NCBI GenBank assembly: GCA_037176845.1
Contig: JAYKXP010000176.1
Coordinates: forward strand, 1 to 64,000
Direction of reading: 5' to 3'
Source of the DNA: Paramarasmius palmivorus
Taxonomy: Eukaryota > Basidiomycota > Agaricomycetes > Agaricales > Marasmiaceae
DNA: 64,000 nt
The notes under the pieces are model-generated. The model had not been told where the DNA came from and searched no databases. It saw only the letters and a program-made list of their open reading frames with translations. How positions within the stretch are numbered: position 1 is the first letter of the stretch; the number at the start of each line of letters is the position of its first letter. Below, piece by piece: positions 1-12,900 of this stretch. Both the position numbers and the translations under genes were made by a program.

Positions 1-2120
1 CCCATGCCATTCACTTCAAAGGACAGTGTAAAAAGGAACTGTCCCCGACCTCTGGGATAGTGCATAACACAACACTCACATTTTGACAGCAGCCCTTTGC
101 GGATAGGAGCATGCGAACCGCGAAGTCTAAGTTGTGGCCCATAGTTGTGGTGTGAGGAAAAGACAATACTTGCGCCATTGGAAAGTCATACTACGACTGC
201 GATACACACAGATGTAGAAGAAAATCGTCTGTTCAAGCGCCGAGTGGAGTGTACTTTATGAAGAAAGGTAGGGTACCAGACAGCAAGAATAGGATGGGGA
301 AATGATTTCTGGAACAAAGGCTTCTGATGGTTGCGCATCGTGAGGTGAGAATTTTCGAGCACCGACGGTCTTCATTCTGCGTCTATCGTACAGATGAATC
401 CAAAACGGAACTGTTCGGTCGTCGGGAGAAGTTCAGCGACCCAAACCGAAGGAGAGTTGTGAAGATATGCAAATCAACGTCTTCCTTGATGACAAAGATT
501 TTCTGTTCAAAAGAACCTTTCAATGACTGGATATCTATAAGACAGACACAGTGCCTCACCGAATACTCATGAGAGCGTTTGTTTTGTGACACTATGGTGA
601 CGGTTCGAGTAAAAAAGGGTGTCCTGAGGTCCCTCCGAGCTCACGCGCCCGCCCAGAGTTATGTACAATTTAGATTGTGCAAATCCACGCGCGATTGGCG
701 CCTACTCACTCGAATCACAGAAATTCCACAGAGCTATACTTACTGGCGAGTTCAACTACTAGTACAAGATAAACGGACGCAATACGTGAATAAGAGCAAT
801 ATTTCGACAAAAGACATAAGATCTTATAATCCGGAGATCAGAACGCCAACCAAACCTTTCCTCTGGTCACCAACGTCGTCCTCTTTCTCCTTCAAACACC
901 CTTCTCCTCCAGTGTCCTACCTGTACTATCTCTGATACAAGTCTTCTTAACAGCATTGAGCAACGCTGCCTATCCCATGTTCTCTTACCACTCCGCTATG
1001 AGGCCGAGAAGAGCATTAAATTATACAGAAGGAGAACGAGTAAAACAGTACACTCACCGTCCAGGCCAAGCACCTTACATCCTTCGTCCCCAAATCCTTT
1101 CCGGCATTCGAAGCTTCAAGAAGCGTTGCGTCTCCTCCATACACACTTGCGTTTGTGAGGTGATCACACAAAGCCGCGGGGCGAGGTTAGCACCATACAC
1201 AACCGATACGCATGAGTGAACGTGAAATCGCCATATGGCCGAGCTATGAACTCGTGACAAACAGATAAACAGAGGTAATTCGACGTGAGAAGGACGATAC
1301 CAAGCTCGGACACTTGAGCAGCTTTTTGTAAGCGTCTTTCTTGTGCTTCTTCCGAGATAGCTTCGCCGCTATTGATTGAAACACGAGTCAGCACACATCA
1401 ATAAGGAAGGGGCCAGACATGAAAAATTAACGAACAATGGCACGAGAGCTGAGGTCTTGTCGATACACGATGACGTCACAGATATACTATCTGTCGAATG
1501 TTAGCATTATCTACATGCTAAGAACAATGATGCGACTGAGGCATTCCCAAAATTCACCTCGTCTGTACCAATCTTATCCTGTCCTGCCTTCTGAACAGCG
1601 TATTGACACGACCGCTTCGACCAAAGTTGTAAGCACGCACGCCATGCACAATCTTGAGGTCCGGGTTCACTGATGGGTTAACATCATCGGGGCGTACACT
1701 ACGCAAAGCGTCAGACAAGGAAACGGGTCAGTGATAGAGAGCATGAGCAATCTCGCAGTCTTGAAGAGCTCAAATCACCCTTAAATTGTCGGCTTTCAAG
1801 AGTCTTATGGAACCGGAGACTTGATACGGCCACAGATAAGGAAGATTGATATCACATGGATTACGGTCCACGCATGAACTACACGCGTGGAGGAGCGTTC
1901 GCATCGATGGTTCACAGCAGGAGTAAGAAACGCAGATGAGCATATGTTGAAGATAGAGTTAAGTGGGCGACCGAACGCACCCAAATCCACTCAACGCCCG
2001 TGGTGCGAGCGCAGCGTTCAGACCAGACACTGGGCCGAGGAACGAAACCGCGGAGAACATCTCAGATGCATTGAAAGGGTAGTCGTGGCTGTTTTCGCAG
2101 GAAGAATGGAAGTTACACAC
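1..2120. other. No recognisable gene
   Basis: Open frames here are short, overlap on both strands and show none of the splice-linked domain order seen in the real genes of this window. Codon patterns look random and no protein motif, tRNA or obvious repeat was recognised. It may be intergenic or old degraded DNA. Confidence 0.5.
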
Positions 2121-2929
2121 CTGAAATGCCCACATAGCACGCTCTCAATTTACACTTGCCGAGATCTTTACCACGTCCTCGCCGGGAAACGCATCCAGTT
2201 AGAGCCGGCCATCTTCATCGAATCAAGCGAGGCCAGAGTAGATACAACACACTGTTCAGCTGTACACGCACACTGTCAGTTTTTCTCCAGGCATGCACGG
2301 GAGAGAACGTACATAAGTGACTCCTTGGTTCCAAACCCTTTCGTTGCCTTCCGAATAGCTTCATAGTCGTTTGTTGGATCATATCCAGGGACTGGCGGAG
2401 CTGGTTGATGTGGATTCTGCATATCGGGCGTTGGAACGGGTGCATTAAGATAGTATGAAATCGGTGGGCTTCGGCCTGGCGGAGGCATAGGTGGAGGAGC
2501 ATAGCTTTGGTTCATCGGAGAATTGGGCGGCGGGAAGGCAGGTGGCTGATGGTACGCATTTGGTGGACCGGGCGGCGTGATATAAGATGGATTCTGGACG
2601 ATTTTAGATGTTAGTAGAGAGTATATTCTGCAGTGGAAGAGCCACGCACATAGCCTGGACGATGGCCTGGAGGTGGACCAGGAGGCGGCGGATAGTACGG
2701 TTGCTGTTGATATGGGTTCTGAGAGCCAGGGTGTGAATGCACGGGGATCGGCGGAGGCCCTGATGGTGGCTAAATATCAATCAGAGTCAAAATAAACTCA
2801 TCAATAGACATCAAGCATGATCCTTACCGGTCCTGGAGGAGGTTGATATCCATATCCACTCTGAGGGGGTTGATTTGGGTATCCGTATTGAGGCTGTTGA
2901 CCTGGGTATTGTGGTTGGTAGTACGACAT
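2121..2929 (-). pseudogene. Annexin relic (proline-rich head plus broken first annexin repeat)
   Basis: Three exons read well on the minus strand: 2828-2929, 2650-2769 and 2276-2593, with introns ending in AG and a TACTAACA branch point in the second. They give a Met-start head rich in Pro, Gly, Gln and Tyr, as in the long N-termini of fungal and animal annexins. It then enters the first annexin repeat with the hallmark YEAIRKATKGFGTKESLM, after which a stop follows 11 residues later. Further downstream (to about 2121) broken pieces still resemble the rest of repeat 1 (TLASLDSMKMA, then DVVKISA and ERAMWAF) but in shifted frames and with a stop. Annexins bind membranes through four calcium-dependent repeats. 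Only part of the first is left, so this cannot be a working annexin. A GTACGT at the break could be an old splice donor, but no acceptor in phase was found. Confidence 0.75.
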
Positions 2930-3671
2930 GATGGTGGGGGTACAGAGGAGGACTGCGCTTTGGATGTTTATGTCGTTTATGTATACCTAGAAGCTCATGG
3001 CAGTGTAAGACAAGCGACACTGCATTGTGATCAGTAAGCGATAACGCGGAGGCAGTGTCTCGTGACTTTTTCCACGCTGCTTCTTTGTCTTGGCTTGACT
3101 CCTTCAATCTGAGAGCGCGACTTGGAGTGTGTAGCTGCATTCGGGGCGAAGAGCATTTTTGATACAACGATAGTCATGGTTGAGGTTGAAGGATACTGTG
3201 GGAACCATCACTCCGAGTTACTAAACGCTGTGGGAAAACCTAAGTTACCTATAAGTATAACCGAATTGTACATGCTTCCACCGCTACATCGTGACAAACC
3301 GAGGTAATTTCATTATCTTACTTGTCCAACTGTGAACGGATACTATTATTTATGTACCTCAGCGACCCTTGATTCATTAGCATTCGAATCCAGCACAATC
3401 CCACTTGGAAGTACTCGCTTCACCCAAGATTGTATGCGCAAACACCCGTTCAACACCAATTATGTTTTGAAGGTAATTACCTACCCATAACCAATGCTCG
3501 TTACGCTATCTATACCAACCGAGGAGACACTGATGTACATGAAAGATCCTTCCCAGCTGCGTAAGGCATGCATAGGGTATGCAAACTGGAGGAAACAGGA
3601 GAAACGCAGGACGCCTTTCGACTGATGGTTCTACGCGACAAAATGAACTTCAAGTTTCCTCGCTTTTCACC
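2930..3671. other. Intergenic, no gene seen
   Basis: This stretch lies upstream of the annexin relic start. Only short overlapping frames without recognisable motifs are present. It may hold the former annexin promoter. Confidence 0.4.
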
Positions 3672-3764
3672 GACGCCAGCAGGATTCGAGCCTGCGCCCT
3701 CAAAGAGGAACAGATCAAGTGTTATATTCTAATCTGTCGCCGTAACCACTTGGCTATAGCGCCT
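3672..3764 (-). tRNA. tRNA-Ser (anticodon AGA) with an 11-nt intron
   Basis: On the minus strand the sequence folds as a class II tRNA. The acceptor stem GGCGCTA pairs with TGGCGTC over seven positions with two G-U pairs. A D-arm GCC...GGC is present. The anticodon stem ACAGA/TCTGT encloses loop TTAGAA with anticodon AGA. A long variable arm follows, and the T-arm GCAGG-CTCGAAT-CCTGC is perfect. Between the base after the anticodon and the 3' stem there are 11 extra bases, the usual place of a nuclear tRNA intron. Mature length would be about 82 nt before CCA, typical for tRNA-Ser. Confidence 0.92.
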
Positions 3765-5119
3765 CTGAGTTGGGTCCAGCAGCCGTAGATATAGCTTCTA
3801 GCCATGATAAAACGAGCAGAGCACATACGTGTCGCCAGCCTCTCGAGTCTCCACACGTTGGAAGGAAATATTTTCCCGAAACGGTGAAAACTATGGCCTA
3901 CACCTTAACGCGTAGGAGCCGTGATCTCAAGCGCTTAAGTAGCGGGTAAATCTTCATGTGTGTAACGCCTACGCCTACTTCTCAACATCTATGCATCCCT
4001 TATAATCTCCTGTCTCCCATTATCCGTTTACCTGGATTATCACTATATAAATAAGCCCATTTCCTTACCTTCGTTAGTCTTATTTTGCCCAGCACTTGTC
4101 CCTACGTTGTTATAAAACCTCGTTGTGTCCAGGTCTCGGGTGAATTAAAGCTCCAAGCTACCATACCTAGACGTCTCGTCTAGGGAGCTATTACAATGTG
4201 ATACGTACCATCATACGCGTGGAATACGAAGGTTTCATCATCGACTTCTCCCGTCCGATTCAATTTCCTCAACTATTTCCTGCCACTCAATCCCCCTCTC
4301 GTCAAGTGTCGTAGCCAGCGCCCACCTGCGTAGATGGTAATAGATTTAAAGCAACCTCGTTCGCTCATTTCCCGTGGCATCTCAGATACGACGACAGGTC
4401 AATAACCAATCGCACGCCCTGCGTACCAATTAATTCATTACTCGCAGGCCTACACGATGAATTTACCCAGCATAGAATTCTTCTTCTCTGCTCCTTCCCC
4501 TTTGCTTTTTCCTGCATTCTCTGTCTATATCCTCGAATTGGTCTACATTCGTCGACCTTGTCGACGAGTCCCATCATGATCATCACGTAACGCTCCAACA
4601 TCGAAATCAGAGACGAAACCCACAAGTACTAGGGAACCCTGTTCGTTGTCGCTTCACATCTCTGACAATCAGATCTTCATCGACTTGCAGGTTCGTGGGA
4701 GACTATTTTGAGTTGTCGCCCTCGTGCTCGGTGTTGCAACCACTTCTTCATGGGAAGTCGAAGCGAGATCTCTTGTCCGCGCGACTCAGCAAGTGGCTTG
4801 ATAATCATTGAGATGTTTCATGCTCCACGAGTGTATTGTATGATTGCAGCTCGCGGAACAGCAATGGCGATGATATCCGTTGGTAATTCCTTTTCTTCAC
4901 CATCATCACCTGTGCTCATCTATCAGAATACCCAGCCTCCCGTCCTCATTTCAGCCACGGCCTCGTATGATATCGATACTGGTTCCAAGCACTATTATTG
5001 ATTCTGATTAATGTGATGACTGGTGAGCGGGGTCGGGTTTACGCATGGTGAGGCTTTTCTAGTCTCACTAGTCAGAGGAATATAAAGTCGAAACACCATG
5101 CAATCCCAATATAGGTCCC
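3765..5119. other. Noncoding stretch before the seven-helix gene
   Basis: No supported gene. AT-rich TATATAAATA occurs near 4045 and short frames overlap on both strands. The last few hundred bases presumably contain the promoter of the gene starting at 5120, but no defined element was recognised. Confidence 0.4.
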
Positions 5120-6483
5120 ATGTCGGCAGCAACAGCAGATCTTGACCCATATTTGACAGTGGAGAATGTCTTTGTAAAGCCTGTTTTCAGGATATCGGTG
5201 GGTAGTCTTCCTGAAACTTTCGACAGTATCACGTGCTCATATACAACAGGTCATGTCCTTTCTCTATGGTAATCCTCGGAGCATCTTACGTCGCGATCTC
5301 ACCTGATGCTTCTTTCAAGGCCTTTACACATACCTCTTTGGCGGCTGCATCCGGATTCTGATGAAACGAAACGGCCGCCGTAATCGAGACCTATACCTTG
5401 CATGGAGCATCGCTCTCTACCTTCTCATTTCTACGCTCAATGTCATTGAGACATGCAGTCTGTTTGGTCAAGCTGTAACGTTCTTCAACGCGTCAGCGGC
5501 AGGGGAGTACAGTACAGCGATGGCATATGTTCGGCGTCATGATGGCCTCAAGACTATGTGGGAGTAAGTGAGCGGATAATCTTCTGAGGATAGCTCTGTT
5601 GATGATGTGTGTAGCGTACTAACCCAGGTGTTTGGGCTCTCAACTGCGTACGTCAGTCTCTCAGTGCGACCACGATCACCACTCACACACGGAGTATAGC
5701 TTCCTCTCCGACACTATGCTGGTACGCCTCCTTCGGACTATAGGAAGTACTATCTAACTGTTTGATAGATGCATCGGTGTTATATCATATGGGGATCCAG
5801 CAGGCGAATTGCAGTTCTAATGATCATGGCCTTGATAACTGTAGTCGGTATGTCTCACGCCCTGGTCGTGACGCGCTTCTAATCCGAAAGTAGCTATAGC
5901 GGTTATTCAAGCGGTTATGACAACCTTTATCGCCCCCCAGTATCCTTCGAAGCAAATGTTAACGTCATACTTAAGCTTCACCTTTCGAGTCACCAATACG
6001 GTCTTCAATTTTGGGTTGACTGGACTAACCGGTGTGTGGGACTATTTTTTCGCCGAGATCTTCACTGATGTCGTATCACTAATCAACTATTATTCATCAG
6101 CGGGACGTATATGGTGGATAGCCCGCAGAATCGACATGCAGAAGAAATACTGCACTATCGTGGCCATTTTGTGTGTGACCTCGATCTCTGACATTGATAT
6201 ATCTTACTGACAACTCGCTTGCACAGACTGGAGTCTGGGATAATATATCCCATGGTACAAATCCTAGATCTCACTTTCAACTACGTCATTTTCCCGCAAC
6301 AGTCCAGAGCACCGGGATTTCCTTTCGATCTATTTGAAGTCGTCTACCATGCTTGCGTGAGTGCACTATCTGTTATTAAATCATTCTGTGACTAGAAAAT
6401 CGGTTTAGGGAATTGCCCCTGCGTTGATTATCGTGCGAGCAGAGGCCAGAAAGACCGTCGAGACTGAGGTTTCAGAGTTGTGA
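5120..6483 (+). CDS. Agaricomycete seven-helix integral membrane protein, 295 aa
   Basis: Ten exons join in one frame: 5120-5197, 5250-5268, 5320-5563, 5615-5647, 5700-5721, 5769-5847, 5894-6031, 6101-6170, 6227-6356 and 6409-6483. All introns are GT-AG and 46-56 nt long. Several exons are very small (19, 22 and 33 nt), as usual in this family. The product has about seven hydrophobic segments: one around FLYGLYTYLFGG, then LYLAWSIALYLLISTLNVI, the LSDTMLMHRCYIIWG segment, AVLMIMALITVV, YLSFTFRVTNTVFNFGL, WWIARRI followed by a helix, and LDLTFNYVIF, ending in a charged tail. The 'MHRCYIIWG' box after helix 3 is typical of the large family of fungal membrane proteins of unknown function often annotated only as integral membrane proteins. 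No ligand or pathway can be given. No break was seen, so it is probably an expressed resident gene. Confidence 0.85.
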
Positions 6484-7380
6484 GGAATATACAGAATAGT
6501 TAGATGATCCCGTCCAAGTTTGATTTTTCGGCGACTGTAATTGATGTCTATAATACGAATAAGGTTTTGTTTCTAAAAGTCATCAACATGTCGTACCTGG
6601 TCTCTTCTACTAATGATCATAAAATGGGAATAAGTTATCTCTGGATGCTTAGAGGATATAAGAAGCTGGGCCAGGTCGGAAGAGGCTCAAGTAGTTGCTC
6701 CACAGATTGATGCTTTCGTGTCGTGTCAGCTTTCCGATTGCAAGTAAAATCATGGGATTTCAACGATCGGAGATCTGTATGATGGAGGAAGGTCAGTCAA
6801 TTTAGACCCAGTGCGTGCTCATATCAGTAGTGGTCTATACCAGGAATAAATGTGTAGATATACACTTGATGTGAAGCCTGATATGGAATGGTTGTTCCCG
6901 GCCCGAAGGATGTGCCAGACCCACGAGTAGCGACCAGGAGCAGATGGGTTTCGTATATATGACTGGAAAACGTATGCTTGCTCAAAACCAGGAAACATGA
7001 ACGTCGAGCGCAAGGATAACACCAAGCAACAAGCCTTGTTATGCCGAAGGCTCGGCCGCAGTTTGACAAGACTTCATAAATATAGGTGCGAACCTAAGTC
7101 TCTGAGCTCTTGTAATACTTATCTTCAGGTTGGAGACGAAAGGTAGTAACGCGAACACGGCGAAGCGAGTTTGTGGCACGTGCCAGGACCTCGGACACCG
7201 TTTTTCCAAATACAAAAATTTTCGTTTTGCTCTCCTTCCATTCCTAGAGCTAGCCTCCCTTCAACACATTGGCGAGTTTTTTGGGCCTGAGGTGCATATG
7301 TCATAAGATTCTTCCGTTTTTAGCTATGCTGATATCCTTGGAGATTTAGGCAACCATCTGATTCCCTTTAAGCTTCGTTT
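6484..7380. other. Intergenic, no gene seen
   Basis: Short frames only; no recognised motif. It separates two plus-strand genes and likely holds the 3' region of the membrane-protein gene and the promoter of the GH76 relic. Confidence 0.4.
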
Positions 7381-9111
7381 TTGTTTGTCGCTCTCTGCAT
7401 CGCCCATCTTTCCATCGGATTCACCCTTATGTTCTTCGCTAGGCAAACTGAACCGAGTATTGCCTTTAGGAGACCCTATTCGAAGCGTTGGAAGTACCAA
7501 CGTTTGGCCAACCTTAGGCACCACCATACATATTGTCACCCCTGCTCCCGATCGCTCTCAGCACCTCACCGCTTATGCTTGATAAATAATGACGCTCATG
7601 GCGAGATACGGACCATACTGGAAGGCATCTTGTATGAACAGGTGAGCCTCAAAATTTCTCTTAACGTGCCTATTGCTCAGTTACCCGGTCTAGATCAGCT
7701 CACCTTAGCGGATGCTTTCTTCAATGCTATCAGACCTTGCCGCCTCACCTTTGCCAACCCTAGCATCGTGGAAAATGCCTGGACATACGCTCGCAATCGT
7801 ACGGTCCTCGATGACATTGTCGGTGGAAAGGTACGAGGGGATCTGGGAGTTAAAGGAGAGGGTATGCAGTTGACTTGCGTGGAAGGTGAGTTTAAGGCTG
7901 TGCTCGGTGCTGACAACAATGAAACTGACATAGGAATACGGACACAGAGAGCCTATTAGGGGGAACGACCGACGTGGGTTTGAGTCTGCCACTATGTTCA
8001 CAAGAATCGATAAAATTTTGATTACAGTCAGAAACGTCGGACACATTTGACAGTAGTTCTTCTGGGTATGTTAACCGTTCTGTCTAGTCTGTATATATTC
8101 CTCATCTCTTCGTTGTATGGTTCTTCATGTACGTTTATATTCTCCTCATGTTCGTCCTTTCTTCACTCCTACCTGCGGTTCAGATTATCCGCATTTCTTT
8201 ACCAAATGACATTGGACCAAAAGTATCTATTTGCCGCAAGACAATCTGCGGACTTTATCTACCGGAATTTCTATCGCTCTCCTGGTTTAGTACTCCCAGG
8301 TATCAGCCACCAAGACTGTTCCTCCCCACAGGGACAGTATCTCATGGTTGCATCGGCGTACTGGATACAGGGGTTGGCCGTTTTGTATGACGCTACCGAC
8401 AAGAGGAACGGAACATTGGTGGACTTGTATGTTCGTTTCAGGTGTTCGCTAGCATCGGGCTGATTTCGGTCCAATAGGTTATAACAAAGCGTTGTTGCTG
8501 CAACCAGTAGGGTGGGGGACTGGATAAGGGAGGACGGTGTACAGGGTCAGTATATCTCCGTAGTCGCTCCTATGGTCTCCTAAAATCTCTTAAATTCAAA
8601 ACCAGGGAATGACCAGAATCCAATGGTTAACGGTGACCTTATACGGGCTTTAACTACTGCATACACCCGTCTTGATTTCGGAGACTTGAAATCCTATATT
8701 GGGCATTATCTTGGTGTGCAAGTATGTTGTTGTCATGGATGTTGATATAATTGGAGCTAAAATTGGGCTCTACATGACTTAGCTGCCTCTCCTGTGAACA
8801 ATAGCAATATCTACGCTGGAAAATGGAGCGGACCATCTTCATCTTCCCTTTCTCCACACCCGTACAATCAAACCGCAGCAGCGGCTGTTTTATTAGCTGG
8901 CATATTTGTTCCTACACTGGAGTCCAACACGAGTTCCGCTTCCAGCTCCGGAACAGGTGCAATGCCAAGCCCGACAGGTGAAAATGCAAGAGATAAGGGG
9001 AGAAAGCCGGTGGGTGCGATCGTTGGCGGAACTCTGGGAGGTTTAGCATTGCTGGGTTTTGTGTTGCTAGGACTGAGGTCGGGAGGAAATTCACGGAACG
9101 CATGTAAGTAA
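7381..9111 (+). pseudogene. GH76-like alpha-1,6-mannanase relic with C-terminal membrane anchor
   Basis: The middle and 3' parts read through in-phase exons: up to 7885, then 7948-7973, 8028-8065, 8184-8426, 8490-8545 and 8606-8721, then from about 8761. They give blocks characteristic of basidiomycete GH76 enzymes: ENAWTYARNRTVL, SLLGGTTD, YLFAARQSADFIYRNFY, YWIQGLAVLYD, VVAATS, GDLIRALTTAYTR, SYIGHYLGVQ, and NNSNIYAGKWSGP. A Ser/Thr-rich linker and one hydrophobic helix (AIVGGTLGGLALLGFVLLG) follow. GH76 enzymes cleave or transfer alpha-1,6-mannan in the cell wall. The N-terminal third is not convincing in any single frame. At the conserved VQ-Tyr-Asn site the frame meets TAA at 8758-8760. 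The last codons after the helix lie in the end of the transposon at 9087, so the tail is foreign. Decay plus transposon truncation is the best reading; a functional splice form is not excluded. Confidence 0.7.
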
Positions 9112-9123
9112 CGTTACTGACAT
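9087..9123 (+). repeat. Left terminal inverted repeat
   Basis: Begins AAATTCACGGAACGCATG and ends GTAACGTTACTGACAT. The reverse complement is at 16771-16807, differing only at 9096. The inner part GTAACGTTAC is itself a palindrome. Confidence 0.9.
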
Positions 9124-9985
9124 CGATGTCAGTAACGGTCAAGGGGATTGCGAGTAACTGTACTATAACATACCGTGAACATCAAGTAATAGTCACAGTA
9201 AAGAACAGTTCTGTGCATTACAGTGAGGGGAACAGCGTTACCGTTCCACCACTCGCCGTCGTCGATGTCGATGTCGACGACCATCATCGATCATCGTCGG
9301 CCATGATGTCATTGGCCACGTTGGTCCTGTCAATAATTTCCCAGGGTCGACTAACACGTCAGCGCTTGGAGATCTGTCAAAGCGCTGAATCTAACCTCCA
9401 TCCTCACTTCGTACCGAAATCGCTCTCCTTTCCTATTTACCCAATCAATCATTAGGCTTACTCTCTACAATACAATTTAATTCACGACCTTTGCAGCCTT
9501 TTCTAACACTGTGCGTGTGGACCCGTCACATTCAACACCCTCTCGGCGTTATCAAAATTGATGTAGAAGCCGCCAAATCCTCTCATTGTCAACATCCCTC
9601 ATCCCTTGCCAACGTTCTCTCAAGATCTCGCATACAACTTGCATGTATAGAGCTAGAATATGCATTGTGGCCTTGGGATTAAGTCTTACTAGCTAACTTG
9701 AAAGCAACACTCCTCTCAAAGTTTCGGAGATATCAACCAAGTCGTTGGGGTCCTCATTGATATCGATGATAGGCAAAACAAATTTCACATTCTTGGCCAA
9801 CATATTGGAGCTGTGCCTTTCTCATTTCCGGTTGCTGAACACCCCAGGACTTCTGACCCCTCGACTCCGATGTTCAACATACTGGTCTGTATTCTATTGC
9901 TGATTTCGTACTATCGGTCCTCAAAGATTTTTAGAAACGTGCATGGCATGCCTTCCGTGGGGTTGACCCTGCAAAAGACCGGAAG
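9124..9985. other. 5' noncoding region of the 7.7-kb transposon
   Basis: It starts with further CAGTAACG-like short repeats up to about 9245, then a self-complementary GTCGATGTCGATGTCGACG stretch, then unremarkable sequence. No coding exon was recognised. It presumably carries the transposase promoter. Confidence 0.5.
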
Positions 9986-12900
9986 ATGCAGCCGCTACCA
10001 CCCAAAGCTGGACGTGTTGTAAAATCCTCCATCCCGGCAAAAAAGCAGATGCAGATAGGCAATGAGAGTACTAAGGAGGAAAACGGCAATGAGAGTCCAT
10101 CGGGTACGTATCAATTGGCTAGATCTCTGTGATTCTAATTTCCCTGATAAACGCAGATGAACATCCTCGCAAAAAAAGAAGATATCACTCACCAGAATCC
10201 TCCAAAAAGAGGTCTTCTCGCTCATCACACCATCGTGGTCGCTCTACCCATCGTTCCTCACGCCGTAGGGAGCATAGAAGAAGAAGATCCCAGTCGAGTG
10301 ACTCATCCTCTCGTTCAGCTCATTCCCGTTCACGCTCCCGTTCACGCTCCCATTCTCAATCCCATTCCCACTCTCGGTCTCATTCACGCAATCGTTCTCG
10401 TTCCCATCGACATTCTCGCTCCCACCGACGCTCGCGTTCAACAAGCCCCAAGTCAACACTTAAACATTCACTCCACAAGTCCAACCTAACCAATACGCGG
10501 TCCCAGCCTGCTGATAAAGCCGATCTAGTCCATTCAAAGGATGAGATTGATGATGGCAAGGCTACTGAGATTCGTCCTAGCGACTTAGATGGTGGTTGGA
10601 CAGGTTATCCGCAGGGCAATTTCACTATGAGCTGCTCTTGGGTGGAGTTTGATGACTTCAATGAACTGAAAGTCAACTGGGCATACAATGCATATGGTGG
10701 ACGTCAGGTCAAGGGTGCTTCTATTGATGCGGATGACCCAAACCAAGGCCAACGGAGCTATCGGAACTGTATTGGCAGCATTCAGTGCGACAACCCGGAC
10801 TGCAACGAAATCATTCGCCCCAAGTCACGGCTGGATGCTCGCCAGAAACAAACAGGAGAGCTTTGCGCATGCAACCTACGAGATGAGGACATAGGAAAGC
10901 TACTCACCAACTACCGCCTACGGCTTATTCCATGCCCCAATGTTGCCAAAATGATCAAGTGGAAGGGTGGTGTCGTATACTGGAATGGAGTTGACCACAA
11001 TCACGGTGCCTTCGATCAGGTAAAAAGACTTGCGCCTCTGGAGAAAAAGCGAGTGGAGGCTCTCGTAAAGGCGAACCCAACTGCTACTCCACGAGAGTTA
11101 CGAGCAGGAAACACAGCTACTGGTGAATCGCTAAGACAGATCAACACCAGGTTCTCAAGCAAGGAGTTTGTTCGCACTGAGGTTCGAAAGGTCCGGGGAC
11201 CTAAGGAACCATCTGGGGACAAGTTGCTTTCACGGTTTGATGCACTTCAGGAGGAGTGTCCCAACTTTGTGATAGCGTCGCACATGCTCAGTGGGGTCAA
11301 CATCATCTCTGGTCAGACTCAGTGGATGGCAGAACGACTAGTTCATTCAAATCAAACCATGGATGGATTCTCTGGTCTTGTCTCCGATGCTGCTCATGGT
11401 TGGTTTGCAGTATCAACATCTCTCCTCATAACCACCTCCGTTTTCAGCCCTACAATGCAGTGTTGGGTCCCAGGGTTGTATTCGTATAGTAATGGTGCTA
11501 CTGCCGTTCACTACGAGTACCATTTCCTTGCACTCATGCGTTCAGTCCGAATAACAAAGACACAGCTTGGGAGGGAAGTTGAAGATCGTGATTTTGCAGG
11601 GGTATGTTTCCGTATCTTAATTACGCTACAAAAGCTGAGTCTTCATTGCGTCCAGACTGTCGATTTTAGTCAGGCCCAACGCCAAGGGTTTGTGGAAGCA
11701 TTTGTACGCTTCTGGAGTGAGGATCCTGGAAATACACGGACATCCGACGAGCTCAGAGCTGCAGCTGCACTGCTATTGCGTGGTTGTGCACAGCACTTTC
11801 GAGCTCAGGTTACTCGTGTCAAGAAAATAGTCGCCATCGTGCCACAAGACCAGCGGAAGAAGTTCAAAGTCCTTTCTTACCGTTTACTCAATGCTACTTC
11901 CATCAATGAGTTTCAACGCACCGCTAAAGCCCTTGCTCTACGATTTCCAAGGGCCAAGCCATGGGTTTCATGGTGGGCTCGCCCGGAAGTTGCTCAAATG
12001 CTAGTCCTTGACCCTTCCAATGAATCTGACATTCGAAATACACTCCCTGACACAACGAATCCCCAAGAGGCAGCACACTTTAGCATGTATTCGGCACAGG
12101 GAAAGGGTCATGAGCTATTTACGGGTCTGAAGAAGTGTTACTTGATGGCCAAGGAGCATGAGGACACTTGGGATGCTGCAAAGCGTGCGTGTATTATTGC
12201 TGTCAATTCACCTGGTCTGATTCTAAATCTGTGATATAGAAGGTGTTCGTCTTTGGTATGGGAAATCACCGCTGGAGCGGCGTCAACAGCTCAAGAAACA
12301 GATCAATCGAACTCATCGTCATAGGGCTCCGGATGCAGTACGAAAGCGGCAAAAGGCAAAGGGTGAGAACATCCGTTCTTATCGCCCATCCGACACCGTT
12401 GATGCCTTATTGGGGAAGCGGCGTACAAAGGGTCCTCTTGCACCACGTTCATACTCTCCACCGTGTCCTAGACCTCCTTTAGCACCGCGTATACGCTCGC
12501 CATCCCCACTACAGTCAGAAGCTTCCTTTCATACTGCTGCTGAAAAGTCCAACCTGGATGATGCCCCAATTATCCAAAGTCAACCAACGCAGGACAAACC
12601 AGCTCAGCGCCAAACCTCTGTTCATCGTCAAGATGCAACAGTTGTTCGTGCGGCATATCACATGGAGCATGATGGGAGTACTGGAAATCTCCGGCTACTT
12701 GTGGGGTCGAAGCTCAAGCAGCTCACTGGATATTCATGGCAGCAGAACTCCTGTTGGTTGGATTCGTGTCTAGAAGTGCTCTTCTGGGCAGAGACAAGGA
12801 ATTGGGTTGATCTGGCATCTATCTTCGATACTGAGGACCTCAGCAGTCCACCTCTTCCATTCGAACCAATTTATTCCGCACTCGACCAACGACGCCGACT

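Noticed and set aside
1..2120. Long frames such as 1887-2366
   Set aside because: No start context, intron logic or motif, and overlapping frames on the other strand are of equal length.
4708..5001. 97-codon plus-strand frame before the membrane-protein gene
   Set aside because: Cys- and Ser-rich without a recognisable family and not joinable in phase to the next exon.
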